In this document: in pieces, positions 18,701-24,165 of the stretch
How positions within the stretch are numbered: position 1 is the stretch's first letter
Layout: every line of letters starts with the position of its first letter
DNA from: DAOTTX01 sp034437515
GTDB lineage: Bacteria; Chloroflexota; Anaerolineae; Aggregatilineales; Phototrophicaceae
NCBI GenBank assembly: GCA_034437515.1
Contig: DAOTTX010000095.1
Coordinates: 1-24,165 of the forward strand
Reading direction: 5' to 3'
DNA: 24,165 bases
Made by a program: the position numbers and the translations under genes
Notes under the pieces: model-generated
Seen by the model: the letters and a program-made list of their open reading frames with translations, nothing else
The model's database searches: none
What the model was told of the DNA's origin: nothing

Positions 18701-20839
18701 CACCATCTGTGGCCCCGGTGTGACGCTGCCGGGCGCTTCCCCACCCATCACACGGACGTAAACGCTGCTCGCCACATCAGTATTGACTTGTAGGGTCAGT
18801 TCACAACTCGTGCCACAGCTCGCCGGGACGACGTACTGCTGGCTCTGTGTGCTGGTCGGTACGGAACGGCTGTCCAGCAGATTCGCACCGGTGTAGAGAT
18901 TGGTCGGGATGTTGTCGCTGCCCGCCCAGGTGTAGCTAATCACGCTGCCCGCGCTGGCTTGCACGGTGAAAGTGCTGCTCCCAGCGGGGACGTCAACGCT
19001 GACCGCGCTGCCTGTACCGGTGTTCCCGGCGGCGGCGACAATCACGATGTCGTTGTTATAGGCGGCGTTGACCGCGTTCGTAATCTCGGAGACACTGCCC
19101 GCGCCGGGATCTAGCGCGACCACGATAATGTTGGCGCGTGGGAAAACGGCGGTGGAGTTGGCCTGATTGATGCGTGTTGCCAGTTCCGCACTGTTGCTGG
19201 CGGTGTGCATGTAAACGGCGGCCTGTGGCGAGATGTCACAAATGACCTCAACCGCGTTGATGCCATCCGCGCCGGTGCCCACGCCACCGTTAGGCGTTTC
19301 GCTCCCCAGGCAGGAGCGATCCGCCCCCGCTGCGCCGGTGGTGTTAAAGCCGGTCGCAATCACATGGATGGTCACACCCGCACCGAAGATATTGTTGTTA
19401 TGCCATGTCGGGACGCCGAGAAAATCCAGCGAGTGCGGGATGACACTGCCGGTCGCGGAAAGTGCGACGTTCTGAGTGCGGGCGGTATCCATACCACCGA
19501 GGGCGGCTGTGCTGCCAGTGGAAACCCCACGCTCTGGCATTGTCACACCAGTGATTTCGTCATAGCTGATGATGGTCGCCAGTGCGTCAAGGGTAACGGC
19601 GACTTCGACATAATCCGCGCCGACCTGATAGACCTGCCCGCCGAGTGTTTCCGCACCGGCAGCCATCGCATCACCGGTGATACCCGGCGCACCCCACAAC
19701 ACAACCGTATAGCGGCCTTGCGTGTCGGCTTCGATGAAGTAATCAGCCGCGATGCCCTGTGCAGCGGCAGCGTCACCGTTGAGATGTGCCCGCATCACAC
19801 GGGCGAATGCGCCCTCCAACTTGCCCTCAACCGCGAGGTTCAGCCCGGCGTTGGGGTCTTCGGTCGGCGGGGCGAGGGTGGGCGTCGGCGCTTCAGGTGT
19901 GACTTCGGCGACCATATCGGCTGCCGGCCCATAAATATTCACCACATCCACCAGCACATTTGCACCGGCGTTGGCGATCACACTTGGCGACCCCGCTGCT
20001 AACGGCGCGGCATCCGCGTAATCCAGCGCAGGGGTGCCGTTCACACTGACGGTGATCCGTCCGTTGACCACAGCGATGCTGGCATCCGTCCACGCGCCGG
20101 GGGTGTAACCAGTCGGTGTGCTGGCGAGCTGTGTGTAGCCGTTCTCGTCACTGCGCCATAACACGGTTTGTGCCGGTTCTAAGCTGACCGCGTAGAATTT
20201 AGTGATTTCCACCGGAATTTGATCCGGCCCGATCAGATCATCGGGGAGATCAACACTCGGCGGCAACGTGGCGACCGGCGCTTCCGGCCCACCGTCGGGG
20301 TTAGTGGTCGTGCTGACCGTGTGCTCGTTGAAGATCACACTAACACCGACATCGGCGATAAAACGGGTGTCGATGCGTTGCACACTCAGGCTGAGCGGTG
20401 CCACCGGTCGCAGCGCCGCGCTCTCGGTGAGCGTCAATGCGCCGGTACCGTCGATCTGTGCGCCAGCGTCATACGTCCACTCGACGGCGGCGGCGAAGTC
20501 CTGCGTCGTCAGCAGTGTCTCCCAACCGGTCAAATCGGGGACGTTGAGCACACCATCTGCCGGAGCAATTGGCGGCAAGGTCACCGGGTCGGTCGGCCCG
20601 ATCAGATCGTCAGGAAGCTCGACCGTCGCAATCGGTGGTGCGGTCGTCGATTCCTCGACGATGGGTGTTTCTTCGCTTGTTGGTTCGGTGGGTTCCGCCG
20701 TTGCTTCCGGCGGCTGGGTTGTTGGTTCGGTGGGTACAGGTGCCCCCTGTGCCCATGTCTGCCCCAGTCCCAACGTCAGACTGAGTGCGATTAGCAGCAG
20801 AATCAGCGGATAAGACGTGCGCCGCCTGCGTAAATTCAT
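11717..20839 (-). CDS. Giant secreted modular protein with a degenerate subtilisin-like (S8) domain, beta-helix region and ten C-terminal modules
   Basis: A 3040-residue protein. The start at 20839 is preferred over in-frame ATGs at 20851 and 20896 because GGAGGGG lies just upstream and an Arg-rich signal peptide follows at once (likely cleavage after Ala30). Order: Thr/Pro/Glu-rich segment (31-100); jelly-roll-like region (about 100-300); propeptide-like region (about 325-440); S8 domain (about 455-870); Asn-rich beta-helix-like region (about 905-1443, ending DIGAYEL); cadherin/VCBS-like region (about 1450-1700); ten modules (about 1700-3040). In the S8 domain the catalytic Asp is Ala495 (VIATG) and the His position is Asp525, but Asn606 (AAAGN) and Ser801 (GTSASAAH) remain, so normal proteolysis is unlikely. 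There is no sorting motif or membrane anchor at the C-terminus. The role is unknown; I infer an extracellular binding or structural protein. Confidence 0.9.
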   Translation of the reverse strand: MNLRRRRTSYPLILLLIALSLTLGLGQTWAQGAPVPTEPTTQPPEATAEPTEPTSEETPIVEESTTAPPIATVELPDDLIGPTDPVTLPPIAPADGVLNVPDLTGWETLLTTQDFAAAVEWTYDAGAQIDGTGALTLTESAALRPVAPLSLSVQRIDTRFIADVGVSVIFNEHTVSTTTNPDGGPEAPVATLPPSVDLPDDLIGPDQIPVEITKFYAVSLEPAQTVLWRSDENGYTQLASTPTGYTPGAWTDASIAVVNGRITVSVNGTPALDYADAAPLAAGSPSVIANAGANVLVDVVNIYGPAADMVAEVTPEAPTPTLAPPTEDPNAGLNLAVEGKLEGAFARVMRAHLNGDAAAAQGIAADYFIEADTQGRYTVVLWGAPGITGDAMAAGAETLGGQVYQVGADYVEVAVTLDALATIISYDEITGVTMPERGVSTGSTAALGGMDTARTQNVALSATGSVIPHSLDFLGVPTWHNNNIFGAGVTIHVIATGFNTTGAAGADRSCLGSETPNGGVGTGADGINAVEVICDISPQAAVYMHTASNSAELATRINQANSTAVFPRANIIVVALDPGAGSVSEITNAVNAAYNNDIVIVAAAGNTGTGSAVSVDVPAGSSTFTVQASAGSVISYTWAGSDNIPTNLYTGANLLDSRSVPTSTQSQQYVVPASCGTSCELTLQVNTDVASSVYVRVMGGEAPGSVTPGPQMVLLESSAVTTIANLNRVISVGAVCAIQSPQGGGVTNRYEILGNSSRGPAGQPNTANIKPSLVAPSQVSTSLAQTSPNCGESGVGYTGTSASAAHIGGMIALMYANPNTANGLAADPAGIPQAVRAYLQTRTIDLSDTGFYDPDGYDNVYGAGLAQLGSPDFVLGFEQTLPAASEDTSGSIDPIYVTSATIPYTVGGTATEPDGSAANPYNSVAYALKQADAQAIDTVVLMPGEYVSSFAIPYSGISLVSYDVVDRFDRRPSYIWVNDTFFGIAGVYVGAIDGITTGGLSNVTLDGLTFVGAEPAYAYAVRNNPGTGDPSLTIADVRPFYVGYNSTGTPQATTGVSILNSSFENFDAPGQIGDSNDVSVEGSTFRNFEIGFDEGAIFTISRYKTSALEIADSGGVTPVIVDADFYDNVMETDNSNTWQEAVLGIERSAVEVNSSRFERNQSEALVTINQWKDPVNEPSEPVPADKLDYETIIYNTLFANNDVDGAIVQIYQNNRFRFVNNTVAGHELGGFTGNILTLGHENTLFLQVNDHQFEIHNNLFYHNQVEGALIEDIAVGQDQINIGCNPIDGTGIAPVSHNWFAPSVQGGECSSSIEAGNSAINSNVFTDQWFANDGTQAALESQNNPGLAAEVRANFERDQFFASFDPTNYYRLRPPALSPGTSDPAYVVPAVDAGSNTELEVVIGTYTFVPPSHFDVFGTPRVLDRTEPIVDTEGVVDIGAYELNNPDPVSIGIDPLVLTPITEDTEAVIFNLLDEAQIENGYRPYNFDFATPLFYDTDPFNDCGGQPILFNEQTFNVTYCPPKDFYSDGLADVSLLVNYTVSGTLETGTASGTFEVVVTPVNDGPPTVQTEKQIVFTEGGAPINLNLRPFASFDGGFFLSDPDMDDNPATPSDVDYPFTFAAFEINPDGLDSDGHNSDLFDATEIAAAFVEAETTGVLNVTPQPGEFGGFEFEYDVTDTDGQTATNARTVRIIVTERLATVGLHDDASIDFVYSNLTENGVNGWGALNYTPAINNTWHYTTTAGQSTEFFFVGDAFAAKIFGYTGAGTYNVELDLGDGTGYQAPNTIAGVTCSQTGTLSANRGTFGNFTYGCRGLDSIGSESVYRVRITSTSAAFFAIDAMEVRGEALGPGYYYEDDFFLNYTSGWDVYADPASGNSVVFSQSQGDSISFDVDGNSVDGLILHRVTYPGAGSFTVNINGIQTTVSNDSPFYWDTPYHIGGIGVGNITVTITHNGTTWDAINAIELVGADRALTQGVYALEDPRIDFVGDWDSYADTFSPTGTTYYSLQQDSTILLTTDATQVDRLTIYHTDANWGGTLRVCGASCQDVPLDGPLASTVRLSDLSVLGNANATISISTGQLYAGVRQVQLWNSATALSAGEYQEYHPSLNYGPDGAWATYSDAALLGGSNAYVVPGAEGFITFSIDNPDVDRIAVLHSNWAGTGELCQNIGSATLPVYSNCQPFDTTNSRTSMFTTQALGLAGGVVNLAIRADNTNSNNYVAIEGIELIDAETLGIGSYDYNSEDLQFVGRWFEDEANPSLYRDAGANYSIDPGNRIAFNIDATQVRRIKVYHTAWNFGGGTFAQAQLCVDATNDCQTFTLNDRSQTYFSAGLNLTGTNEAISIRVVGGAYVGFEGLELLGLAAGLTPGTYEEDNPELDYSGAWLSLAQPGNFSGDSIAYSQAANATVAFTVDATQVNRIGIAHANYGGVAQICKGSNENCVTINTTDRGEIVTVQQLGLTTAVERVTLRVNSGTVGLDAITLIGDTTALTPDTYEYDDDALSYVGPWFEYSDSVLRNSEVRYSLGAGEAVTFPVDATQTTAITVFHMDWAVGNAQLCANLNGSCQAITASDNVRSTTVEVSALGLTGADAWVTLRVVNGFFGFEGVQLTGASPAALSVGLYQDTDGRLTYEGNWAIYTPPVMDVNNYFVGGTVTYSSTANDYVGFTVDATASDSLTVYHASWGAAGEVCAGTETPTNCQNFNTGAGGDTASTVSFADLGISGAAEPVSVRVSSGFLGFEAVRINGTPEPLTPGYYEEDHPQLIYDAAQWPAFPSSPSVVSGGSGMYALTTDAEMTFRIGGGTSPDQQVTGFVVYVLRYVVGADVNVCYTRESTGTTYCSQGGEAVTSNAAFTQPIYGLSFYGLPPLTEDESANETYTVTVTKLGPETRVLVVDSVTVLGTIDNVLTADPDASITLYDDTDEDLQYGPRFWDTFNGAPGFYEGTLTYTNRAGAPLQLAVDGEQVTVYPYSYNGGSRDVRFCRLLDSGATQANQCANFAVNFSNQLTPITLFGFGAGRNDLVIENRDGDSSRYFIIDAIEVE

Positions 20840-20881
20840 CGGCCCCTCCATCACAAAAGGCTTTTCACATTCGTAATATAC

Positions 20882-20905
20882 AAAAATCCGGCACAAATCT
20901 GCCGG
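20882..20905 (-). promoter_or_regulatory. Terminator-like leader hairpin upstream of the giant secreted protein gene
   Basis: On the minus strand a 6-bp stem (20900-20905 with 20888-20893, 6-nt loop) is followed by ATTTTT (20882-20887). It lies about 45 nt upstream of the start codon, so if transcription starts further upstream it could act as an attenuator or as a block to read-through. No clear promoter could be chosen in the AT-rich 20920-20990 region. Confidence 0.45.
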
Positions 20906-20963
20906 TATAACCAGACTCTAATCCTAGCATATAGACAAACACCACATTTATGCATCAAGAAAG

Positions 20964-20981
20964 TGTATGAATTTTGTATGA
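20964..20981. promoter_or_regulatory. Direct repeat with 11-bp spacing, possible operator
   Basis: TGTATGA occurs at 20964-20970 and 20975-20981, an 11-bp period (about one helical turn), between the two divergent genes. Such helically phased repeats are common regulator binding sites. The core is short and chance is possible. Confidence 0.25.
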
Positions 20982-21013
20982 TCTCGATCCATCTGCACAA
21001 GCGCGGAGGCGCG

Positions 21014-21022
21014 TGATATACT
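21014..21022 (+). promoter_or_regulatory. Extended -10 promoter of icd
   Basis: TGATATACT fits the extended -10 form TGnTATAAT with one mismatch. A weak -35 match (TGCACA, 20994-20999) is 17 bp upstream. The start point would be near 21029, giving a leader of about 84 nt that contains the hairpin at 21051-21071. Confidence 0.55.
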
Positions 21023-21050
21023 GACTTCTATATTTATACGCGCAACGATC

Positions 21051-21071
21051 AGCCGGGAACACCGGCTTTTT
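21051..21071 (+). promoter_or_regulatory. Terminator-like hairpin in the icd leader
   Basis: A 6-bp perfect stem (21051-21056 with 21062-21067) with a 5-nt loop runs into TTTTT. It lies between the predicted promoter and the ribosome binding site, so it could act as an attenuator. The stem is short, and no leader peptide or known riboswitch was recognised. Confidence 0.45.
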
Positions 21072-21112
21072 CCACGCACAACCACGACAACCACAGAGGA
21101 GGTAACATCCCG

Positions 21113-22585
21113 ATGGCAAAAGTCCCAATTACAATCGCACGCGGTGACGGCATCGGCCCCGAAATTATGGACGCCAGCCTGCAAATTCTCGAAGCTGCCG
21201 GCGCACAATTTGATACTGAAGAGGTGCAAATCGGCAAGGATGTTTTTCTTTCCGGCAACTCTAGCGGCATCGACGCCTTCGTTTGGGATTCGCTGCGGCG
21301 TACTGGTGTGCTCTATAAGGCTCCAGTGACCACACCACAGGGCGGCGGCTATAAAAGCATTAACGTCACACTGCGCAAAACGCTCGGCCTGTATGCCAAC
21401 GTGCGCCCGACGCGCTCTTATCACCCGTTTGTGCGGACGAAGCACCCGAAGGTCGATCTGGTCGTGGTCCGCGAGAACGAAGAAGACCTCTACGCCGGGA
21501 TCGAGCATCGCCAAACAGCAGAGGTCTACCAGACGCTCAAGCTCATCACCCGCCCTGGCAGTGAGCGCATCGTGCGCTATGCGTTTGAGTTCGCACGCCG
21601 CAACGGTCGCCAAAAGGTGACGTGCTTCACCAAAGACAACATCATGAAGATGACCGACGGCTTATTCCATGCGGTGTTTGATGAAGTCGCGGCGGAATAC
21701 GAAGAAATCGAATCCGAGCATTGGATCATCGACATCGGCGCGGCGAAGGCGGCGACCGAACCGGAAGCGTTCGATGTGATCGTCATGCCCAACCTGTACG
21801 GCGACGTAGTCAGCGACATTACCGCGCAGTTGACCGGCTCGGTCGGGTTGGCGGGGTCGGCAAATGTCGGGCAAAACGTCTCCATGTTTGAGGCCATTCA
21901 CGGTTCTGCGCCGGATATTGCCGGGTTGGGCATCGCTAATCCATCGGGGTTGCTGCTGGCGGGTGTGATGATGATGGTCCATCTCGGTCAGACCGATGTC
22001 GCGGAGAATGTGCATAACGCCTGGCTGCGTACTATCGAGGATGGCATTCACACCGGCGACATCTTCCGGTTGGAAAACAGCACACAACAGGTGAACACCG
22101 CCCGCTTCACACAGGCCGTAATCGACCGTATGGGCGACTTCCCCAAGAAGCTGCGTGCGGTAGATTACAAGCACGGCGCGTCATTGCCCAAGCCCATGCC
22201 GCCCAAGATCGTCCCACCGGGCGATAAAGAACTGGTCGGTGTTGACCTGTTCCTTGATTGGCAGGACGAGGACGGCCGCGACCCAAACACCCTGGGCGAG
22301 ATCCTCAGCGAGATCAACGGCGACGACCTCAATCTGGTGATGATTACCAATCGCGGGCAGCAGGTGTGGCCGGAAGGTCACCCGGATACATTCTGCACCG
22401 ATCACTGGCGTTGCCGCTTCCAGACCCCCGGCGAGGGGCCTTACCCCGGTAAAGGCATCACACATCAGCAGATCGTCGATCTACTGCAACGCGCAGAAGA
22501 AGCCGGTTTTGACTTCATCAAGATGGAAAATCTCTATCGCTTCGGTGACAAGCTCGGCTTCTCACTCGGTCAGGGGCAGAAGTAG
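21113..22585 (+). CDS. icd: Isocitrate dehydrogenase, Thermus/Rickettsia type with C-terminal extension; predicted NAD-dependent
   Basis: A 490-residue enzyme of the TCA cycle converting isocitrate to 2-oxoglutarate and CO2. The dehydrogenase core is residues 1-340. Substrate residues by alignment to the E. coli enzyme are Ser82, Asn84 and Arg88 (KSINVTLRK), Arg98, Arg120, Tyr127 and Lys174 (TKDNIMK). Metal-binding Asp231 and Asp235 lie in NLYGDVVSD. The cofactor loop reads HGSAPDIAG: Asp268-Ile269 replace the Lys-Tyr that NADP enzymes such as E. coli Icd use, which points to NAD. Residues about 345-490 form the extra C-terminal domain found in Thermus-type enzymes. A strong GAGGAGGT (21096-21103) precedes the ATG by about 10 nt. 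It is transcribed divergently from the giant secreted protein gene, and a strong hairpin follows its stop. Confidence 0.94.
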   Translation: MAKVPITIARGDGIGPEIMDASLQILEAAGAQFDTEEVQIGKDVFLSGNSSGIDAFVWDSLRRTGVLYKAPVTTPQGGGYKSINVTLRKTLGLYANVRPTRSYHPFVRTKHPKVDLVVVRENEEDLYAGIEHRQTAEVYQTLKLITRPGSERIVRYAFEFARRNGRQKVTCFTKDNIMKMTDGLFHAVFDEVAAEYEEIESEHWIIDIGAAKAATEPEAFDVIVMPNLYGDVVSDITAQLTGSVGLAGSANVGQNVSMFEAIHGSAPDIAGLGIANPSGLLLAGVMMMVHLGQTDVAENVHNAWLRTIEDGIHTGDIFRLENSTQQVNTARFTQAVIDRMGDFPKKLRAVDYKHGASLPKPMPPKIVPPGDKELVGVDLFLDWQDEDGRDPNTLGEILSEINGDDLNLVMITNRGQQVWPEGHPDTFCTDHWRCRFQTPGEGPYPGKGITHQQIVDLLQRAEEAGFDFIKMENLYRFGDKLGFSLGQGQK

Positions 22586-22608
22586 CCCACAACCCACTGA
22601 GCAACCTC

Positions 22609-22633
22609 ACGGGCGTCCTATATGGACGCCCGT
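22609..22633 (+). terminator. Terminator-like hairpin after icd
   Basis: A 10-bp perfect GC-rich stem (22609-22618 with 22624-22633) with a 5-nt loop is followed by TGTGTT, 24 bp after the icd stop. The T-run is weak but the stem is strong and the position is right. Confidence 0.7.
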
Positions 22634-22635
22634 TG

Positions 22636-22644
22636 TGTTACAAT
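22636..22644 (+). promoter_or_regulatory. Extended -10 promoter of kbl
   Basis: TGTTACAAT fits TGnTATAAT with one mismatch and lies directly after the icd hairpin. The expected -35 region falls inside the hairpin and is not a good match, as is usual for extended -10 promoters. The start would be near 22651. GAAGGA at 22668-22673 then serves as ribosome binding site. Confidence 0.5.
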
Positions 22645-22681
22645 CGGAACAAAATATTTATGACGACGAAGGACATTTTTA

Positions 22682-23871
<1,190 letters not shown>

Positions 23872-23872
<1 letters not shown>

Positions 23873-24054
23873 TGAATGGGCGGCAAAGCAAAGACAAAAT
23901 TAAGCCGCATACATACCGGTCACGGCTGTTCGTCGTCGCGGTGGTGATACTGATCGGCATCAGTCTGACGGTCGCACTGTTAGAAAACGGCGCGATCACC
24001 GGTTTGATGTTGGCTGCGGTGATCGCGCTGCCCATCGCCACAGTCATCACTTAA
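23872..24054 (+). CDS. Small two-helix membrane protein, translationally coupled to kbl
   Basis: A 60-residue ORF whose ATG overlaps the kbl stop by one base (TAATG, 23870-23874), the classic arrangement for coupled translation. It has a basic N-terminus (about residues 1-17) and two hydrophobic stretches, LFVVAVVILIGISLTVALL (about 19-37) and about 42-60, joined by a short polar turn, predicting two membrane-spanning helices and a basic cytoplasmic start. No independent ribosome binding site is evident. I do not recognise a family. It could be a real small membrane protein or a chance ORF, with the overlap and the hydrophobic pattern favouring the former. Confidence 0.5.
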
Positions 24055-24165
24055 ACTGTATCCGTTCAGGGGGGTATAGAGCGATACCGTCAAGGGTAGA
24101 TCAACGGTCAGAGGAGCGAAGGGGGTGTCGTCCCCGAGCGTTGGGCCTGCAAAGCGTCCCGTACC
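24055..24165. other. Unassigned right edge with short inverted repeats
   Basis: No convincing gene. Two nested short inverted repeats are visible (24062-24066 with 24103-24107, and 24073-24077 with 24084-24088). They could be part of a palindromic intergenic repeat cut by the window end, or the 5' leader of a following gene. The minus strand is also open here but shows no recognisable protein. Confidence 0.35.

Noticed and set aside
19205..20002. Plus-strand ORF of 265 codons opposite the S8 and propeptide-like region
   Set aside because: It is antisense to a convincing secreted-protein frame and shows no protein-like pattern of hydrophobic segments or motifs.
18400..20839. Calling the giant protein an active subtilisin-like protease
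   Set aside because: Two of the three catalytic residues are replaced, and reverting the Ala codon (GCG) to Asp would need two base changes, so a single sequencing error does not explain it.
20840..20896. Upstream in-frame ATG starts for the giant protein (20896 and 20851)
   Set aside because: They lack a ribosome binding site and would place a polar stretch before the signal peptide. The ATG at 20839 has GGAGGGG just upstream.
24055..24165. Start of an RNA gene (tmRNA, RNase P RNA or SRP RNA) at the right edge
   Set aside because: The visible 111 bases lack the conserved sequences of these RNAs that I could recognise, and the segment is cut by the window end.

Overview
The window is about 24 kb of GC-rich bacterial DNA with long, densely packed genes. 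It most likely comes from the Chloroflexota, probably an Anaerolineae-like lineage. This placement is inferred from the combination of a Thermus/Rickettsia-type isocitrate dehydrogenase with a C-terminal extension, a Kbl-type alpha-oxoamine synthase, a very large secreted modular protein and short palindromic intergenic elements; no marker gene here proves it.

Positions 1 to 10425 (+ strand) hold the 3' part of a Pfa-type polyunsaturated fatty acid / secondary lipid synthase. In order they are: the end of a PfaA-like subunit (last ACP and the structural half of a ketoreductase, KR); a second ORF with the catalytic half of that KR plus a PKS-type dehydratase (DH); a PfaC-like subunit (KS, chain-length factor (CLF), PfaB-like acyltransferase, one FabA-like DH); and PfaD, the trans-acting enoyl reductase. 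Together they would carry out the full reductive cycle on ACP-bound chains. The N-terminal KS and AT of PfaA and the phosphopantetheinyl transferase lie outside the window. The KR is cut in two by a short spacer that carries a perfect hairpin and is bounded by a codon-aligned 13-bp imperfect direct repeat. Removing one repeat unit (137 bp) restores a single reading frame.

Positions 10466 to 20839 (- strand) encode a lipoprotein and, upstream of it with its own terminator, a 3040-residue secreted protein. The large protein has a Thr/Pro-rich N-terminus, a jelly-roll-like region, a subtilisin-like (S8) domain that has lost its catalytic Asp and His but keeps Asn and Ser, a beta-helix-like region, a cadherin/VCBS-like region and ten divergent C-terminal modules. 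I read it as an envelope or extracellular binding protein rather than an active protease.

Positions 20840 to 21112 are a divergent intergenic region in which both leaders contain a hairpin followed by a T-run. Positions 21113 to 24054 (+ strand) hold icd (predicted NAD-type), kbl and a small two-helix membrane protein whose start overlaps the kbl stop. The last 111 bases hold no convincing gene, only short inverted repeats.
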